A DNA stretch of 34,405 nucleotides from contig PAUN01000077.1 in assembly GCA_002712885.1 (NCBI GenBank), positions 13,446 to 47,850 on the forward strand, given 5' to 3'. Below are positions 1-6,392 of this stretch, piece after piece. The notes below the pieces were generated by a model that had not been told where the DNA came from, ran no database searches, and worked only from the letters and a program-made list of their open reading frames with translations. Numbering within the stretch: the first letter of the stretch is position 1; each line of letters opens with the position of its first letter. The position numbers and the translations under genes are program-made. The stretch is from Acidobacteriota bacterium (GTDB lineage: Bacteria > Acidobacteriota > Vicinamibacteria > Vicinamibacterales > UBA8438).

Positions 1-87
1 TTGGCCGAGGGGCCAAGGGCTGCCGTCCCCGCGCTGACCGGCTGCGGCGGACGCCCCCTATCTCCCGGCCAGGTCAGGGTGCGGGAG

Positions 88-153
88 ATGACCGAACCGA
101 TCGCCCTCTGCTTCAGTGGCGGCAAGGACAGCGCGCTGGCGCTGCTCTACTTC
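88..153 (+). pseudogene. N-terminal fragment of a PP-loop ATPase (diphthine--ammonia ligase-like)
   Basis: From the ATG the frame encodes about 22 residues with a textbook PP-loop, IALCFSGGKDSALALLYF. This is the ATP-pyrophosphatase signature of the adenine-nucleotide alpha-hydrolase superfamily, at the N-terminal position it holds in diphthine--ammonia-ligase-like proteins. After LLYF, around position 153, the similarity stops. The frame runs through unrelated residues to a TGA at 259-261, whereas family members are normally over 200 residues. The gene is therefore cut just after its ATP-binding loop. On the minus strand, 250 down to 147 has a short open tail ending in TAG at 149-147; I do not recognise it, but it may be foreign sequence joined here. 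The next gene is a broken BtuF-like gene, so this looks like a decayed cobalamin-related neighbourhood. Confidence 0.6.
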
Positions 154-268
154 CGGAACACGTTGATCAGCATGACCGTGTTCCTACCCATCCTGTTCAG
201 CCGGGTCTCCTTGCGGACGACCGCGCCGACCGCCCGACGGCTGGCGACACAACGCGGGTGAGCCGATC

Positions 269-1140
269 ATGGCCTCGCTCGGATTCGAGGACCAGCTCGT
301 GGGTCGCTCGCACGAGTGCGACTTCCCCGCCGTCGTGGAACGACTGCTCACGTGCTCGTCGTCGCGGGTGGACATCGACGCGGGGAGCCGGGCCATCGAC
401 GCCCAGGTCCGATCGATCGTCGCCAACGCGCTGTCGGTGTACAGCGTCAACGCGGACCTGCTGGACCAGCTGGCGCGACCATCATCATCACCCAGACTCA
501 GTGTGAGATCTGCGCGGTGAGTCTCAAGGACGTGGAACGGGCAGTCTGCGAGCTGGTCACGTCGCACCCGCGGATCGTCTCTTTGGAGCCGATGTCGTTG
601 AGCGCTGTCTGAACCAACATCCAGACCGTCGCCACCGCGCTCGACCGCCCGGACCGCGGAACCCGGCTGGGCGACGAACTGCGAGGGCGATTGGCGACGA
701 TTCGCGAGCGGGCCGCCCAACTTCCGGCTCGCCCGTCGATCGCCTGCGTAGAGTGGATCGACCCGCTGATGATGGCCGGCAACTGTGTCCCGGAGCTCGT
801 AGACGCCGCCGGCGGCGCGAATCTGTTCGGCACCGCAGGACAGCACTCCGGCTGCCTGGAACCGGCGCAACTGGCCGCGACCGACCCGGACGTGATTGCC
901 ATCATGCCCTGTGGATTCGACATCGACCGAGCCAGACGCGAGATTCCGGCGTTGACGGCACGTCCCGAGTGGGCGGGACTTTCGGCGGTGGCACGCGGAC
1001 GCGTGTTCATCACCGATGGGAATCAGAACTTCAACCGACCGGGCCCACAGATGGCGGAGTCGGCCGAGATTTTGGCCGAACTGCTGCACCCCGGCACGTT
1101 CGACGTCGGCCACGAGGGAACCGGCTGGGCCCCGCCGTGA
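269..1140 (+). pseudogene. Broken cobalamin-binding (BtuF-like) substrate-binding protein gene
   Basis: Conceptual repair gives one continuous periplasmic-binding-protein-like chain of the BtuF/FepB class. It begins LGFEDQLVGRSHECDFP, continues through TQCEICAVSLKDVERAV and VDAAGGANLFG, and ends near the stop at 1138-1140. Three defects are visible. The N-terminal strand before LGFED is missing or scrambled. One C appears lost near 476, where gcgcgacc would read gcgccgacc and restore LAPTIIITQ, moving the frame from 2 to 1. An in-frame TGA at 610-612 replaces what is probably a Trp codon (SAV-W-TNIQTV). The part after the stop (613-1140) is intact and well conserved in style. Family members scavenge corrinoids or act in cobalamin-dependent contexts. 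Sequencing error could explain the single-base loss but is less likely to explain all three defects. Confidence 0.75.
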
Positions 1141-1288
1141 CGGCGACGTCCCGACGACAGTGACCGGCCACCCTTGTCTCTCCTCATCGTTCGAGCCACG
1201 CTCTCCGAGAAGCGATGCTTTTCGAGGTGGTCACGCTGACACGCGCAGTATGATGAAGGCGGCGAACCTGATGAGGGGGGACAAACTG

Positions 1289-1681
1289 ATGACGCGGCGT
1301 CTGGGTGTGCTAATTGCAGCCGTTGTGTGTTCGGCGCAATTTCCGCTTCAGGCCCATCACGCTATCGGGGAAACGTACGACGAAGAGCGGACGATTGTCG
1401 TCGAAGGCGAGGTCAGCTCGTTCCTGTTCGGCAACCCACATTCCATGATTCAGCTTCGCGTGCCCAACGGCCAGGGAGCGGTGCACACATGGGCTCTGGA
1501 GTGGCGTGGAGCGGGACATCTGCAGCAACTGGGTTGGACCGACAACGCACTGACCACGAGCGACCACGGGCGGATCTGCGGGAACCCGGGCCGCGACTCC
1601 GGCGCCGCCACGACGTCGGACAGCACCCTGTGCACGCCGACACTGCGTGGCCCAGCCGCCTTACCCACCGTCAGTCGGTGA
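1289..1681 (+). CDS. Secreted DUF6152-family protein
   Basis: A 130-residue protein with a clear Sec signal peptide (MTRRLGVLIAAVVCSAQFPL, cleavage likely after QA). The mature protein starts HHAIG. It then follows the DUF6152 pattern of a small beta domain: a GEVSSFLFGNPHSMIQLRV strand with the NPH motif, and a WALEWRGAGHLQQLGW segment. The family has no known enzymatic role; the N-terminal His pair and NPH motif suggest metal binding, which is inference. ATG 1289 is preferred over in-frame ATGs at 1250, 1253 and 1271 because AGGGGGGA lies 8 bases upstream and the signal peptide then starts correctly. The C-terminal 25 residues look low-complexity and diverge from the family, so a late frameshift cannot be excluded. 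The stop overlaps the GTG of otsB (GTGA), suggesting translational coupling. Confidence 0.75.
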   Translation: MTRRLGVLIAAVVCSAQFPLQAHHAIGETYDEERTIVVEGEVSSFLFGNPHSMIQLRVPNGQGAVHTWALEWRGAGHLQQLGWTDNALTTSDHGRICGNPGRDSGAATTSDSTLCTPTLRGPAALPTVSR

Positions 1682-2490
1682 CCTTCGCTCCCCCGTTCTC
1701 GACCACCGAGCGTCTCGCCAACACCATCATCGGTGAAGACCGTCGGCCGCTCCTGGTACTCACCGATTTCGACGGCACCCTGTGCGAGTTCCAGCCTGAC
1801 CCGGAGGCGGTGTTCCTCGGAGACGGGCTCCGGACGACACTATCCGCCCTGGCGGCACAACCGCGGACGATGGTGGGCGTCGTCAGCGGACGACGGGCGG
1901 ACGACGTGCGACGACGGACTGGGCTCGGCGACGGTCTCTACTACGCTGGCCTGCACGGCATGGAGATCGATGGCCCGAACACCCGCTTCGAGGTGCCGGG
2001 GTTTGGCGCCCGCGCCAAGGAACTGCAGCGGCTCGGCTCCCTGATCGCCGAGACGGTCGCCCCGCTCCGGGGCGCCCTGGTCGAAAACAAGGGACTAGCC
2101 GTGGCCTTGCACGTACGCGCGGCGACTCCCGCCGACCGCGAGCGAGCCGAACAGGCGTTCTGGGCCCTGGCCACCCCGGCCCTCGAGGCCGGCGACGTGC
2201 GGCTGCAGCGTGGTGAGTGCGTCTTCGAGCTGCTGCCCGACATCGCCTGGAACAAGGGTGACGCTGTGCTCTGGATCGAAGCGGATGCCAAACGTGCCCA
2301 CGGCGCCCCGTTCCGCCCTGTCTACCTCGGAGACGACCAAACCGACGAACATGCGTTCGACGCGATTGATGACCGCGGTGTCAGCGTGATGGTGGGATCG
2401 CGGCCATCACGCGCCCGCTACCGAGTGCCGGATCCGGCGGCGGTCGCAGAGCTGCTGGCTCGACTGGTGGCACGTGGCCGACCCGGCTGA
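1678..2490 (+). CDS. otsB: Trehalose-6-phosphate phosphatase OtsB
   Basis: A 270-residue HAD-superfamily phosphatase that removes phosphate from trehalose-6-phosphate, the second step of the OtsA/OtsB trehalose pathway in the cytoplasm. HAD motif I is DFDGTL at residues 30-35 (nucleophile Asp30). Motif II is in VVSGR, motif III is the Lys of WNKGDAV, and motif IV is GDDQTDE at 218-224. GLHGMEI and ENKGLAVALHVR are typical of the trehalose-phosphatase cap. The GTG start at 1678 overlaps the stop of the upstream DUF6152 gene. The frame is open further upstream, but nothing before this GTG resembles the family and the length here is normal. The partner synthase otsA lies on the other strand at 8511-9983, so the two steps are not co-transcribed. 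Confidence 0.93.
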   Translation: MTFAPPFSTTERLANTIIGEDRRPLLVLTDFDGTLCEFQPDPEAVFLGDGLRTTLSALAAQPRTMVGVVSGRRADDVRRRTGLGDGLYYAGLHGMEIDGPNTRFEVPGFGARAKELQRLGSLIAETVAPLRGALVENKGLAVALHVRAATPADRERAEQAFWALATPALEAGDVRLQRGECVFELLPDIAWNKGDAVLWIEADAKRAHGAPFRPVYLGDDQTDEHAFDAIDDRGVSVMVGSRPSRARYRVPDPAAVAELLARLVARGRPG

Positions 2491-2543
2491 TTCATACTCC
2501 GCGGCGTCGCGCCACCCAGCCCGGAGCGTGCAATCGCTAGTGG

Positions 2544-2549
2544 TACACT
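2544..2549 (+). promoter_or_regulatory. Candidate extended -10 promoter element
   Basis: TGGTACACT provides an extended -10 (TGn followed by TACACT). No convincing -35 is seen. The hexamer ends 8 bases before the ATG at 2558, so transcription would start almost at the start codon and the mRNA would be nearly leaderless, consistent with the absence of a Shine-Dalgarno sequence. Confidence 0.4.
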
Positions 2550-2557
2550 CGCCGCTG

Positions 2558-3061
2558 ATGTCTCTGGGAAACGCGATACGCGGAGTGGCGCAGCACCCGA
2601 TGCGCGCCTACTACTGGCCGATTGCCGCCAGCGCTGTACTTGCCGCGAGCGCGTTCATGCCCTGGGTCGCGGTGGGAACACAACAGTTCGGCGGCGTGCC
2701 AGACCTAGCTGGGCTCTTGGTGCTGGGGTGCGCGATCCTGGCCGTGGTGCTGGCCGGTCTCAGTATCGTGACCCGGAAGAATTCCCGGCACCCACTGTTG
2801 CTCGTGGGGCTGTGCGCGTTCGGCATCCTGTTTCTCGCCGAACAACTGATGCAACGCTCGGCCGCCCAACAGGGCTGGTCGACATCGCAGGCACGAGCGA
2901 TTGTCGAAGGGCGACCGGCGCAGCCCACACTCGAACCGACCTTGGCACCGGGTGCCTACGTCGGGCTGGCTGCCTCCACCGCGATTGGCCTCTTTGGCCT
3001 GACGGTCGTCTTCAGACGCGCCCCCCAGATCCAGGCCAACGCCACCGACGACGACGTGTAG
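2558..3061 (+). CDS. Four-helix membrane protein of unknown function
   Basis: A 167-residue protein with four predicted transmembrane segments: YYWPIAASAVLAASAFMPWV, DLAGLLVLGCAILAVVLAGL, LLLVGLCAFGILFLAEQLM, and GAYVGLAASTAIGLFGLTVVF. A loop between helices 3 and 4 (about 35 residues, RSAAQQGWSTSQAR and following) should face one compartment, and the short tail ends in acidic residues (ATDDDV). I recognise no family motif. The frame is open from 2474, overlapping otsB, but ATG 2558 is preferred because the residues before it are not membrane-like and a -10-like TACACT sits just ahead of it. It follows otsB on the same strand and could be part of the same or a separate transcript. Confidence 0.65.
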   Translation: MSLGNAIRGVAQHPMRAYYWPIAASAVLAASAFMPWVAVGTQQFGGVPDLAGLLVLGCAILAVVLAGLSIVTRKNSRHPLLLVGLCAFGILFLAEQLMQRSAAQQGWSTSQARAIVEGRPAQPTLEPTLAPGAYVGLAASTAIGLFGLTVVFRRAPQIQANATDDDV

Positions 3062-3098
3062 CGGCCGTGCCATCTTCTCGGCATCAAGGCGCCGATCC

Positions 3099-3144
3099 GC
3101 CTGACGTCATAGTGCCCGAGGCGCGAACCGGATTGTAGCGGCAT
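3099..3144 (-). pseudogene. N-terminal stub of a serine/threonine protein kinase
   Basis: From the minus-strand ATG at 3144 the frame reads MPLQSGSRLGHYDV. This is the characteristic opening of acidobacterial serine/threonine kinases (usually followed by the glycine-rich loop, xLIGEGGMGEVY). Here the similarity stops after about 15 residues, before the glycine-rich loop. It lies directly downstream of the C-terminal fragment of another kinase, in the tandem arrangement these genes often show. Confidence 0.5.
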
Positions 3145-3570
3145 GGCCACGGCACCGGGACACGCGCTTTGAGTTCCTCGAACCAGTTCAGCACCGCGAT
3201 GGTCTCCAGAGGTGGGGCGTCGTCGCCCGGACTCGTCCCCGTGATCATGAGTAATCGGCCGTTCGGGGGCCACGTCGTAGTTGCGGCCGTCGCGACCAAA
3301 GAAGTAGTCCCCCTCGAACAGCACCTCCGCGCGGCCGTGGTCGAAGCTCGGGTCCGTCCGGATCGGCGCAGCCATCATCCGGCGGCCGGCCAGGTAGAAC
3401 AGTTCGCTACCGTCGGACCCCCAGGTCGGGTCGGCGCCGCCCTCGGTCCAGATCTGCCATCGTCCACCATCCACATCGGGGAACGGCCGCACGAAGACTT
3501 CCATCTGCCCCGAGTCATCGGACTGGAAGGTGAGCCACAGGCCGTCTGGGTCGCACACCCTCCCGTCTCG
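3145..3570 (-). pseudogene. C-terminal PD40 fragment of a serine/threonine kinase/TolB-like propeller
   Basis: The minus strand encodes the last propeller repeats typical of kinase-PD40 fusion proteins: LWLTFQSDDSGQMEVFVRPF, then GGADPTWGSDGSELFYLAGR, then FEGDYFFGRDGRNYDVAP. At about 3262 the frame shifts by one base (one extra base in ccgaacggccga). It then continues as NGRLLMITG and ends in VLNWFEELKARVPVP, the usual tail of this family. The kinase domain and most of the propeller are absent upstream of about 3570. Such proteins combine a cytoplasmic Ser/Thr kinase with an extracytoplasmic WD40-like sensor. What remains cannot work as either. Confidence 0.75.
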
Positions 3571-3595
3571 CACCCGCGTCACGCCACCATCCCGA

Positions 3596-3601
3596 TATAA
3601 T
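3596..3601 (+). promoter_or_regulatory. Candidate -10 box (TATAAT)
   Basis: A perfect TATAAT lies 20 bases upstream of the ATG of the plus-strand kinase stub. No clear -35 hexamer is visible. It is probably the retained promoter of the lost kinase gene. Confidence 0.45.
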
Positions 3602-3621
3602 CGGCCTGCTTCCAGGCCACC

Positions 3622-3738
3622 ATGTCACTGAGTCCCGGCGCCAACCTCGGCCACTACAACGTGACCGCCCTCATTGGAGAGGGCGGCATAGGCCAGGCCT
3701 GGCAGGCAACGGACACCCAGCTCGATCGACAGGTCGAT
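3622..3738 (+). pseudogene. N-terminal stub of a second-orientation serine/threonine protein kinase
   Basis: The frame starts MSLSPGANLGHYNVTALIGE and runs through a glycine-rich loop (GEGGIGQAW) to QATDTQLDRQV. This is the first 39 residues of a Hanks-type serine/threonine kinase. Where the family continues with ALKIL (the catalytic Lys region), the reading turns into unrelated sequence (DFPRAQQDPVH). All catalytic motifs, including the Lys and the HRD and DFG loops, are missing. The break falls about 45 bases before the next intact gene, so a deletion joined the kinase N-terminus to the leader of the SMP-30-like gene. Confidence 0.7.
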
Positions 3739-3785
3739 TTTCCCAGGGCACAGCAAGACCCAGTGCACACACCGGAGGTGACGTC

Positions 3786-4793
3786 ATGTCGCGAGCTATC
3801 TTGTCCTTCTCTCTGTTGCTTGTCGTTCTCGTCTTGGGTTTGTTCGGCGGCAACGCCGTCTCTGCCCAGACTTGCACCCCAGACGGTGACGTGCCGTTCG
3901 TCTGTGGCACCACCAATCCCGAAGACCTGTATCAGGTTCCCGACACTCCCTGGGTGATCGCTTCCGGCCGGGTATCCGATGTGGCCGGTCCGATCTACGC
4001 GGTACACACGCGCGACCACACCGTGCGAGAAATATTTCCGCAAGGCGCCGCGTCGCCGGACCACGACACCACCACCTATCGGGATTGCCCAAGTTTCAAC
4101 CCCGTCTTTCAACCCCATGGCCTCACGCTACGAGAGGGTCGTGGTGGCGTGCATACCCTCTACGTTGTCGGTCATGGCGCTCGGGAGGCAATTGAAGTCT
4201 TCGACCTGGATGTTCGGGGCAATGTTCCGTCACTGACATGGGTCGGGTGCATCGTGTCCCCGGCAGGCACCCGACGCATCAATTCCATCACCGCGTTACC
4301 CGACGGCACTCTCGGCGCGACGAATTTCGATACGGAGGGCGGCGAGCTCTGGGAGTGGCATCCGGAGACCGGTTGGACCGAGGTGCCCGGCAGCCAGATG
4401 CCCGGGCCCAATGGTCTGATTTCTTCCCCCGACGGTCGATGGTTCTACATCGGCGGGTGGAGCGATCAGGCGCTGGTTCGTCTCTCGCGGGGACAGACCC
4501 CGATTCGAATCGATGCGGCCCCGGTCGGCTTCAACGTCGACAACGTTCGCTGGGGGAACAATGGCCAGATCGTCGTGGCCGGTCATGTCACCCGTTGCCC
4601 CGAGGCCAGCGACTGTGAGCTGGCGGTCGCGCGTGTCGCCACGGTCGATCCAGACACGCTGCAGGTGCAACAGCGGGTGGACTACCAGGGCAACGAGTTC
4701 TTCCGGCTGGGGACCGTAGCCATCGAAGTCGATGACGAGGTCTGGGTCGGCGGCATCCGTGGCAGCTTGGGCATAGCCCGATTTCCACGATGA
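3786..4793 (+). CDS. Secreted SMP-30/strictosidine-synthase-like beta-propeller protein
   Basis: A 335-residue protein with a Sec signal peptide (hydrophobic core LLLVVLVLGLFGG, cleavage after VSA-Q). The mature part has repeated propeller-blade strands. These include INSITALPDGTLGATNFDT, MPGPNGLISSPDGRWFYIGG and VDNVRWGNNGQIVVAGHV, and the PNG-SPDG pattern is that of the SMP-30/gluconolactonase/strictosidine-synthase-like fold. Four or more Cys residues in the mature protein (CTPDG, FVCGT, RDCPS, VGCIV) fit an exported location. Family enzymes are metal-dependent lactonases or esterases; the substrate cannot be read from sequence. The start is supported by GGAGG 8 bases before ATG 3786. Its stop overlaps the ATG of a small remnant reading frame (ATGA). 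Confidence 0.8.
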   Translation: MSRAILSFSLLLVVLVLGLFGGNAVSAQTCTPDGDVPFVCGTTNPEDLYQVPDTPWVIASGRVSDVAGPIYAVHTRDHTVREIFPQGAASPDHDTTTYRDCPSFNPVFQPHGLTLREGRGGVHTLYVVGHGAREAIEVFDLDVRGNVPSLTWVGCIVSPAGTRRINSITALPDGTLGATNFDTEGGELWEWHPETGWTEVPGSQMPGPNGLISSPDGRWFYIGGWSDQALVRLSRGQTPIRIDAAPVGFNVDNVRWGNNGQIVVAGHVTRCPEASDCELAVARVATVDPDTLQVQQRVDYQGNEFFRLGTVAIEVDDEVWVGGIRGSLGIARFPR

Positions 4794-4945
4794 CCGGAGA
4801 TGTCCGGGAGGCCATCACCGGCGTGGCCGGCGTGTCGACCGTGCATGTGATGATCATCACGCCGGTGATCTTCTTCATCATGAAGCGCCGGGCCTTGAGG
4901 CGAGGGAGGCTGCGGCCGTCCACAATGACGTCGGCGCCCTCGTGA
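4790..4945 (+). pseudogene. Probable C-terminal remnant of an RND heavy-metal efflux pump
   Basis: A 51-codon frame begins at ATG 4790, overlapping the previous stop. Its middle reads HVMIITPVIFFIMKRRALRR followed by GRL. A hydrophobic helix ending in xPVIFFxxKRRxLRRG is how CusA/CzcA-type RND transporters end (last transmembrane helix plus basic tail). The first 17 residues do not match an RND helix, so only the final 30 or so residues of the pump seem to be retained. It could instead be a small membrane peptide translated by coupling to the upstream gene. The similarity is from pattern recognition only. Confidence 0.4.
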
Positions 4946-5319
4946 CACCTACCAGGCGAACCGATGCCGGCTCGAAACCGTCCGGCAATTCGCTGCGCCC
5001 GGTGTAGCTGGCGGCTACCCCGGTGCGCTAGTGTCCTGTAATCGTGATTCACTGCACAAGTCGATGGGACGGCGCGTGGATGAAAAGGCGTGACAAGGGA
5101 ACAAATTGGATATTTGTGACCGCGGAACAATGCATTCAGGCCTGATGCCCCGATGGCGACCTATGTTGCGAATCACGGTTACAGGGCACCAGGGTCACGA
5201 AGGTGGCGGGGCCCGTCGGGCTGATGCCGTAGAGGAGTGCCCCGATCAACCTGGACAGTGCGATCGCCACAGGCGAACGCCTCGCCCGCAACCCACACCT
5301 CATCGCTCTGAGCACGCTG
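4946..5319. other. Intergenic region containing a MITE-like element
   Basis: No gene is supported here. The only clear structure is the inverted-repeat element at 5031-5189. The flanking sequence (4946-5030 and 5190-5319) holds no recognisable coding remnant. The short open frames on both strands lack start signals and family resemblance. Confidence 0.6.
5031..5189. mobile_element. MITE-like element with 22-bp imperfect terminal inverted repeats
   Basis: The left end reads GTGTCCTGTAATCGTGATTC (continuing AC, 5031-5052). The right end (5168-5189) is its reverse complement with 19 of 22 matches. The arms enclose 115 bp with no transposase-like frame. Length, terminal repeats and lack of coding capacity fit a non-autonomous miniature inverted-repeat element. 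A target duplication is not clear (flanks GCTA and CAGG). Confidence 0.6.
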
Positions 5320-5739
5320 CTATCGTTGCAGGGTCTTGAGATAGTTGACGAGGTGCCAGATGTCTTCGTCTGTGATGCGAGCGGCGTACGGCTGCATGTC
5401 GGCCGACACGCCCTCTTTGATCACCAGGAAGATCTCGCCGTCTGAGGGTCCGTGCAACCAGGTGTCATCGGTGAAGTCCGGCACGTCGCCGCCCGCGTGC
5501 GCCATATCGCCGTCGCCGAGACCGGTGTTGCCATGGCAATCGCGGCACATGAACACATAGCGCTGTCGGCCGGTGGCCTTCGAGTCCGCGGTCGCCTCCA
5601 TCGGATTCTCGAGGGCTTGGCCCTCCGGGTGCCGGTGCGGTTCGGCGGGATGCGACTGGAGAACCGCGACCGTCACGGTAGCGTAGCCGCCGATGGCCAG
5701 GATGACGACCGCGAGTAGACGGACACAGTACTGCTGCAT
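5320..5739 (-). CDS. Membrane-anchored or exported class I cytochrome c
   Basis: A 139-residue protein with an N-terminal hydrophobic segment (VRLLAVVILAIGGYATVTVAVL) that is either an anchor or a signal sequence. A His/Pro-rich linker and one cytochrome c domain follow. The haem motif is CRDCH (Cys65, Cys68, His69) in FMCRDCHGNTGLGDG. The distal ligand is probably Met115 in SADMQPYAARIT, followed by the usual C-terminal helix DEDIWHLVNYLKTL. It should carry electrons in the periplasm. ATG 5739 is chosen because GGAGA lies 7-8 bases upstream and the signal segment starts there. It follows a conserved unknown gene (44-base gap) and, further upstream on the same strand, a Tat-exported ThDP enzyme, which suggests it may be that enzyme's electron acceptor. 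Confidence 0.88.
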   Translation of the reverse strand: MQQYCVRLLAVVILAIGGYATVTVAVLQSHPAEPHRHPEGQALENPMEATADSKATGRQRYVFMCRDCHGNTGLGDGDMAHAGGDVPDFTDDTWLHGPSDGEIFLVIKEGVSADMQPYAARITDEDIWHLVNYLKTLQR

Positions 5740-5783
5740 GTTCGATTCTCCGTGTGACCTGTGGCAGATGGCAGGCGACATCC

Positions 5784-6305
5784 TTATTCTTGGGGTGCGT
5801 CGAAATGCTTCCACATGTACTCCGGCTGATACGTATGGAGATACAAGAAAATCTCGTGCGCCAGATTGACGACCCGGTTGACGCCGTACTCGTGATGGTT
5901 CCGCGTCGCCACAAGCTCCACCGACACGGCGCCGCGTGAGGGCACGCACCCGATCCGCGCCCGCCGCCGGTCGACCCGACGATGCGGAGGCAGACGTGGA
6001 GAGGAGCGACCGGCCACGAACCCCTGCAGGTCGCGAGAGAGCGATGAACGAGCGGGAATGCCGGGCAGGAGATTACGAAACAGGAACGTCCCGGTTTCCG
6101 GCGTGTAGTCCAGCGACAACGATCGCACACCAAGCCACGAGAATCGGAATCGATGACGTCCGGCGAGAGGGGCCTGCTCACTGAACCCTCGAAACACGCC
6201 GCGGTCGGCATATGTCTGCAGGCGCTCGCGCACCACCGCCAACGATTGTTTCGCCGTCAGCCGCCGATGAGAGAGGGGCGGCGCGCCCTTGGTTCGTGCT
6301 GTCAC
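5784..6305 (-). CDS. Conserved hypothetical protein
   Basis: A 173-residue soluble protein with no signal peptide or membrane helix. It has an N-terminal basic stretch and an LPAHRRxD-like motif in the middle (RLPPHRRVDRRRA). A conserved-looking C-terminal block, YGVNRVVNLAHEIFLYLHTY, should form a helix. I have an impression of similar uncharacterised proteins in many bacteria, but no function. The start is a GTG at 6305 with no Shine-Dalgarno sequence. TATATT lies 6 bases upstream, so the mRNA may be leaderless. It sits between the ThDP enzyme and cytochrome c genes on the same strand. A strong hairpin separates it from the ThDP gene, so it may be transcribed on its own. Confidence 0.6.
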   Translation of the reverse strand: MTARTKGAPPLSHRRLTAKQSLAVVRERLQTYADRGVFRGFSEQAPLAGRHRFRFSWLGVRSLSLDYTPETGTFLFRNLLPGIPARSSLSRDLQGFVAGRSSPRLPPHRRVDRRRARIGCVPSRGAVSVELVATRNHHEYGVNRVVNLAHEIFLYLHTYQPEYMWKHFDAPQE

Positions 6306-6311
6306 GTTCTC

Positions 6312-6317
6312 AATATA
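6312..6317 (-). promoter_or_regulatory. Candidate -10 box for a leaderless transcript
   Basis: TATATT on the minus strand ends 6 bases before the GTG start of the conserved hypothetical gene. A -10 box at this distance places the transcription start on the start codon. The usual -35 position is occupied by the hairpin at 6318-6348. Confidence 0.4.
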
Positions 6318-6348
6318 GAAGAAGCCGGCACAGCGTGCCGGCTTCTTC
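6318..6348 (-). terminator. Perfect 14-bp hairpin downstream of the ThDP-enzyme gene
   Basis: GAAGAAGCCGGCAC at 6318-6331 and its exact reverse complement at 6335-6348 enclose an AGC loop. It lies 45 bases past the stop of the ThDP-enzyme gene. In the minus direction it is followed by TATATTG, a modest T-rich tail. This fits an intrinsic terminator, although the T-tract is weak. Confidence 0.65.
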
Positions 6349-6392
6349 CTCTCCGTAGGTAGCCTCGGGTGCCCTTCGACTCGTGCACCCCG

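Noticed and set aside
184-1113. Long minus-strand open frame over the BtuF-like pseudogene
   Set aside because: Its product is Arg/Gly/Ser-rich with no family pattern, while the plus strand encodes a recognisable protein. It is an antisense effect of high GC content.
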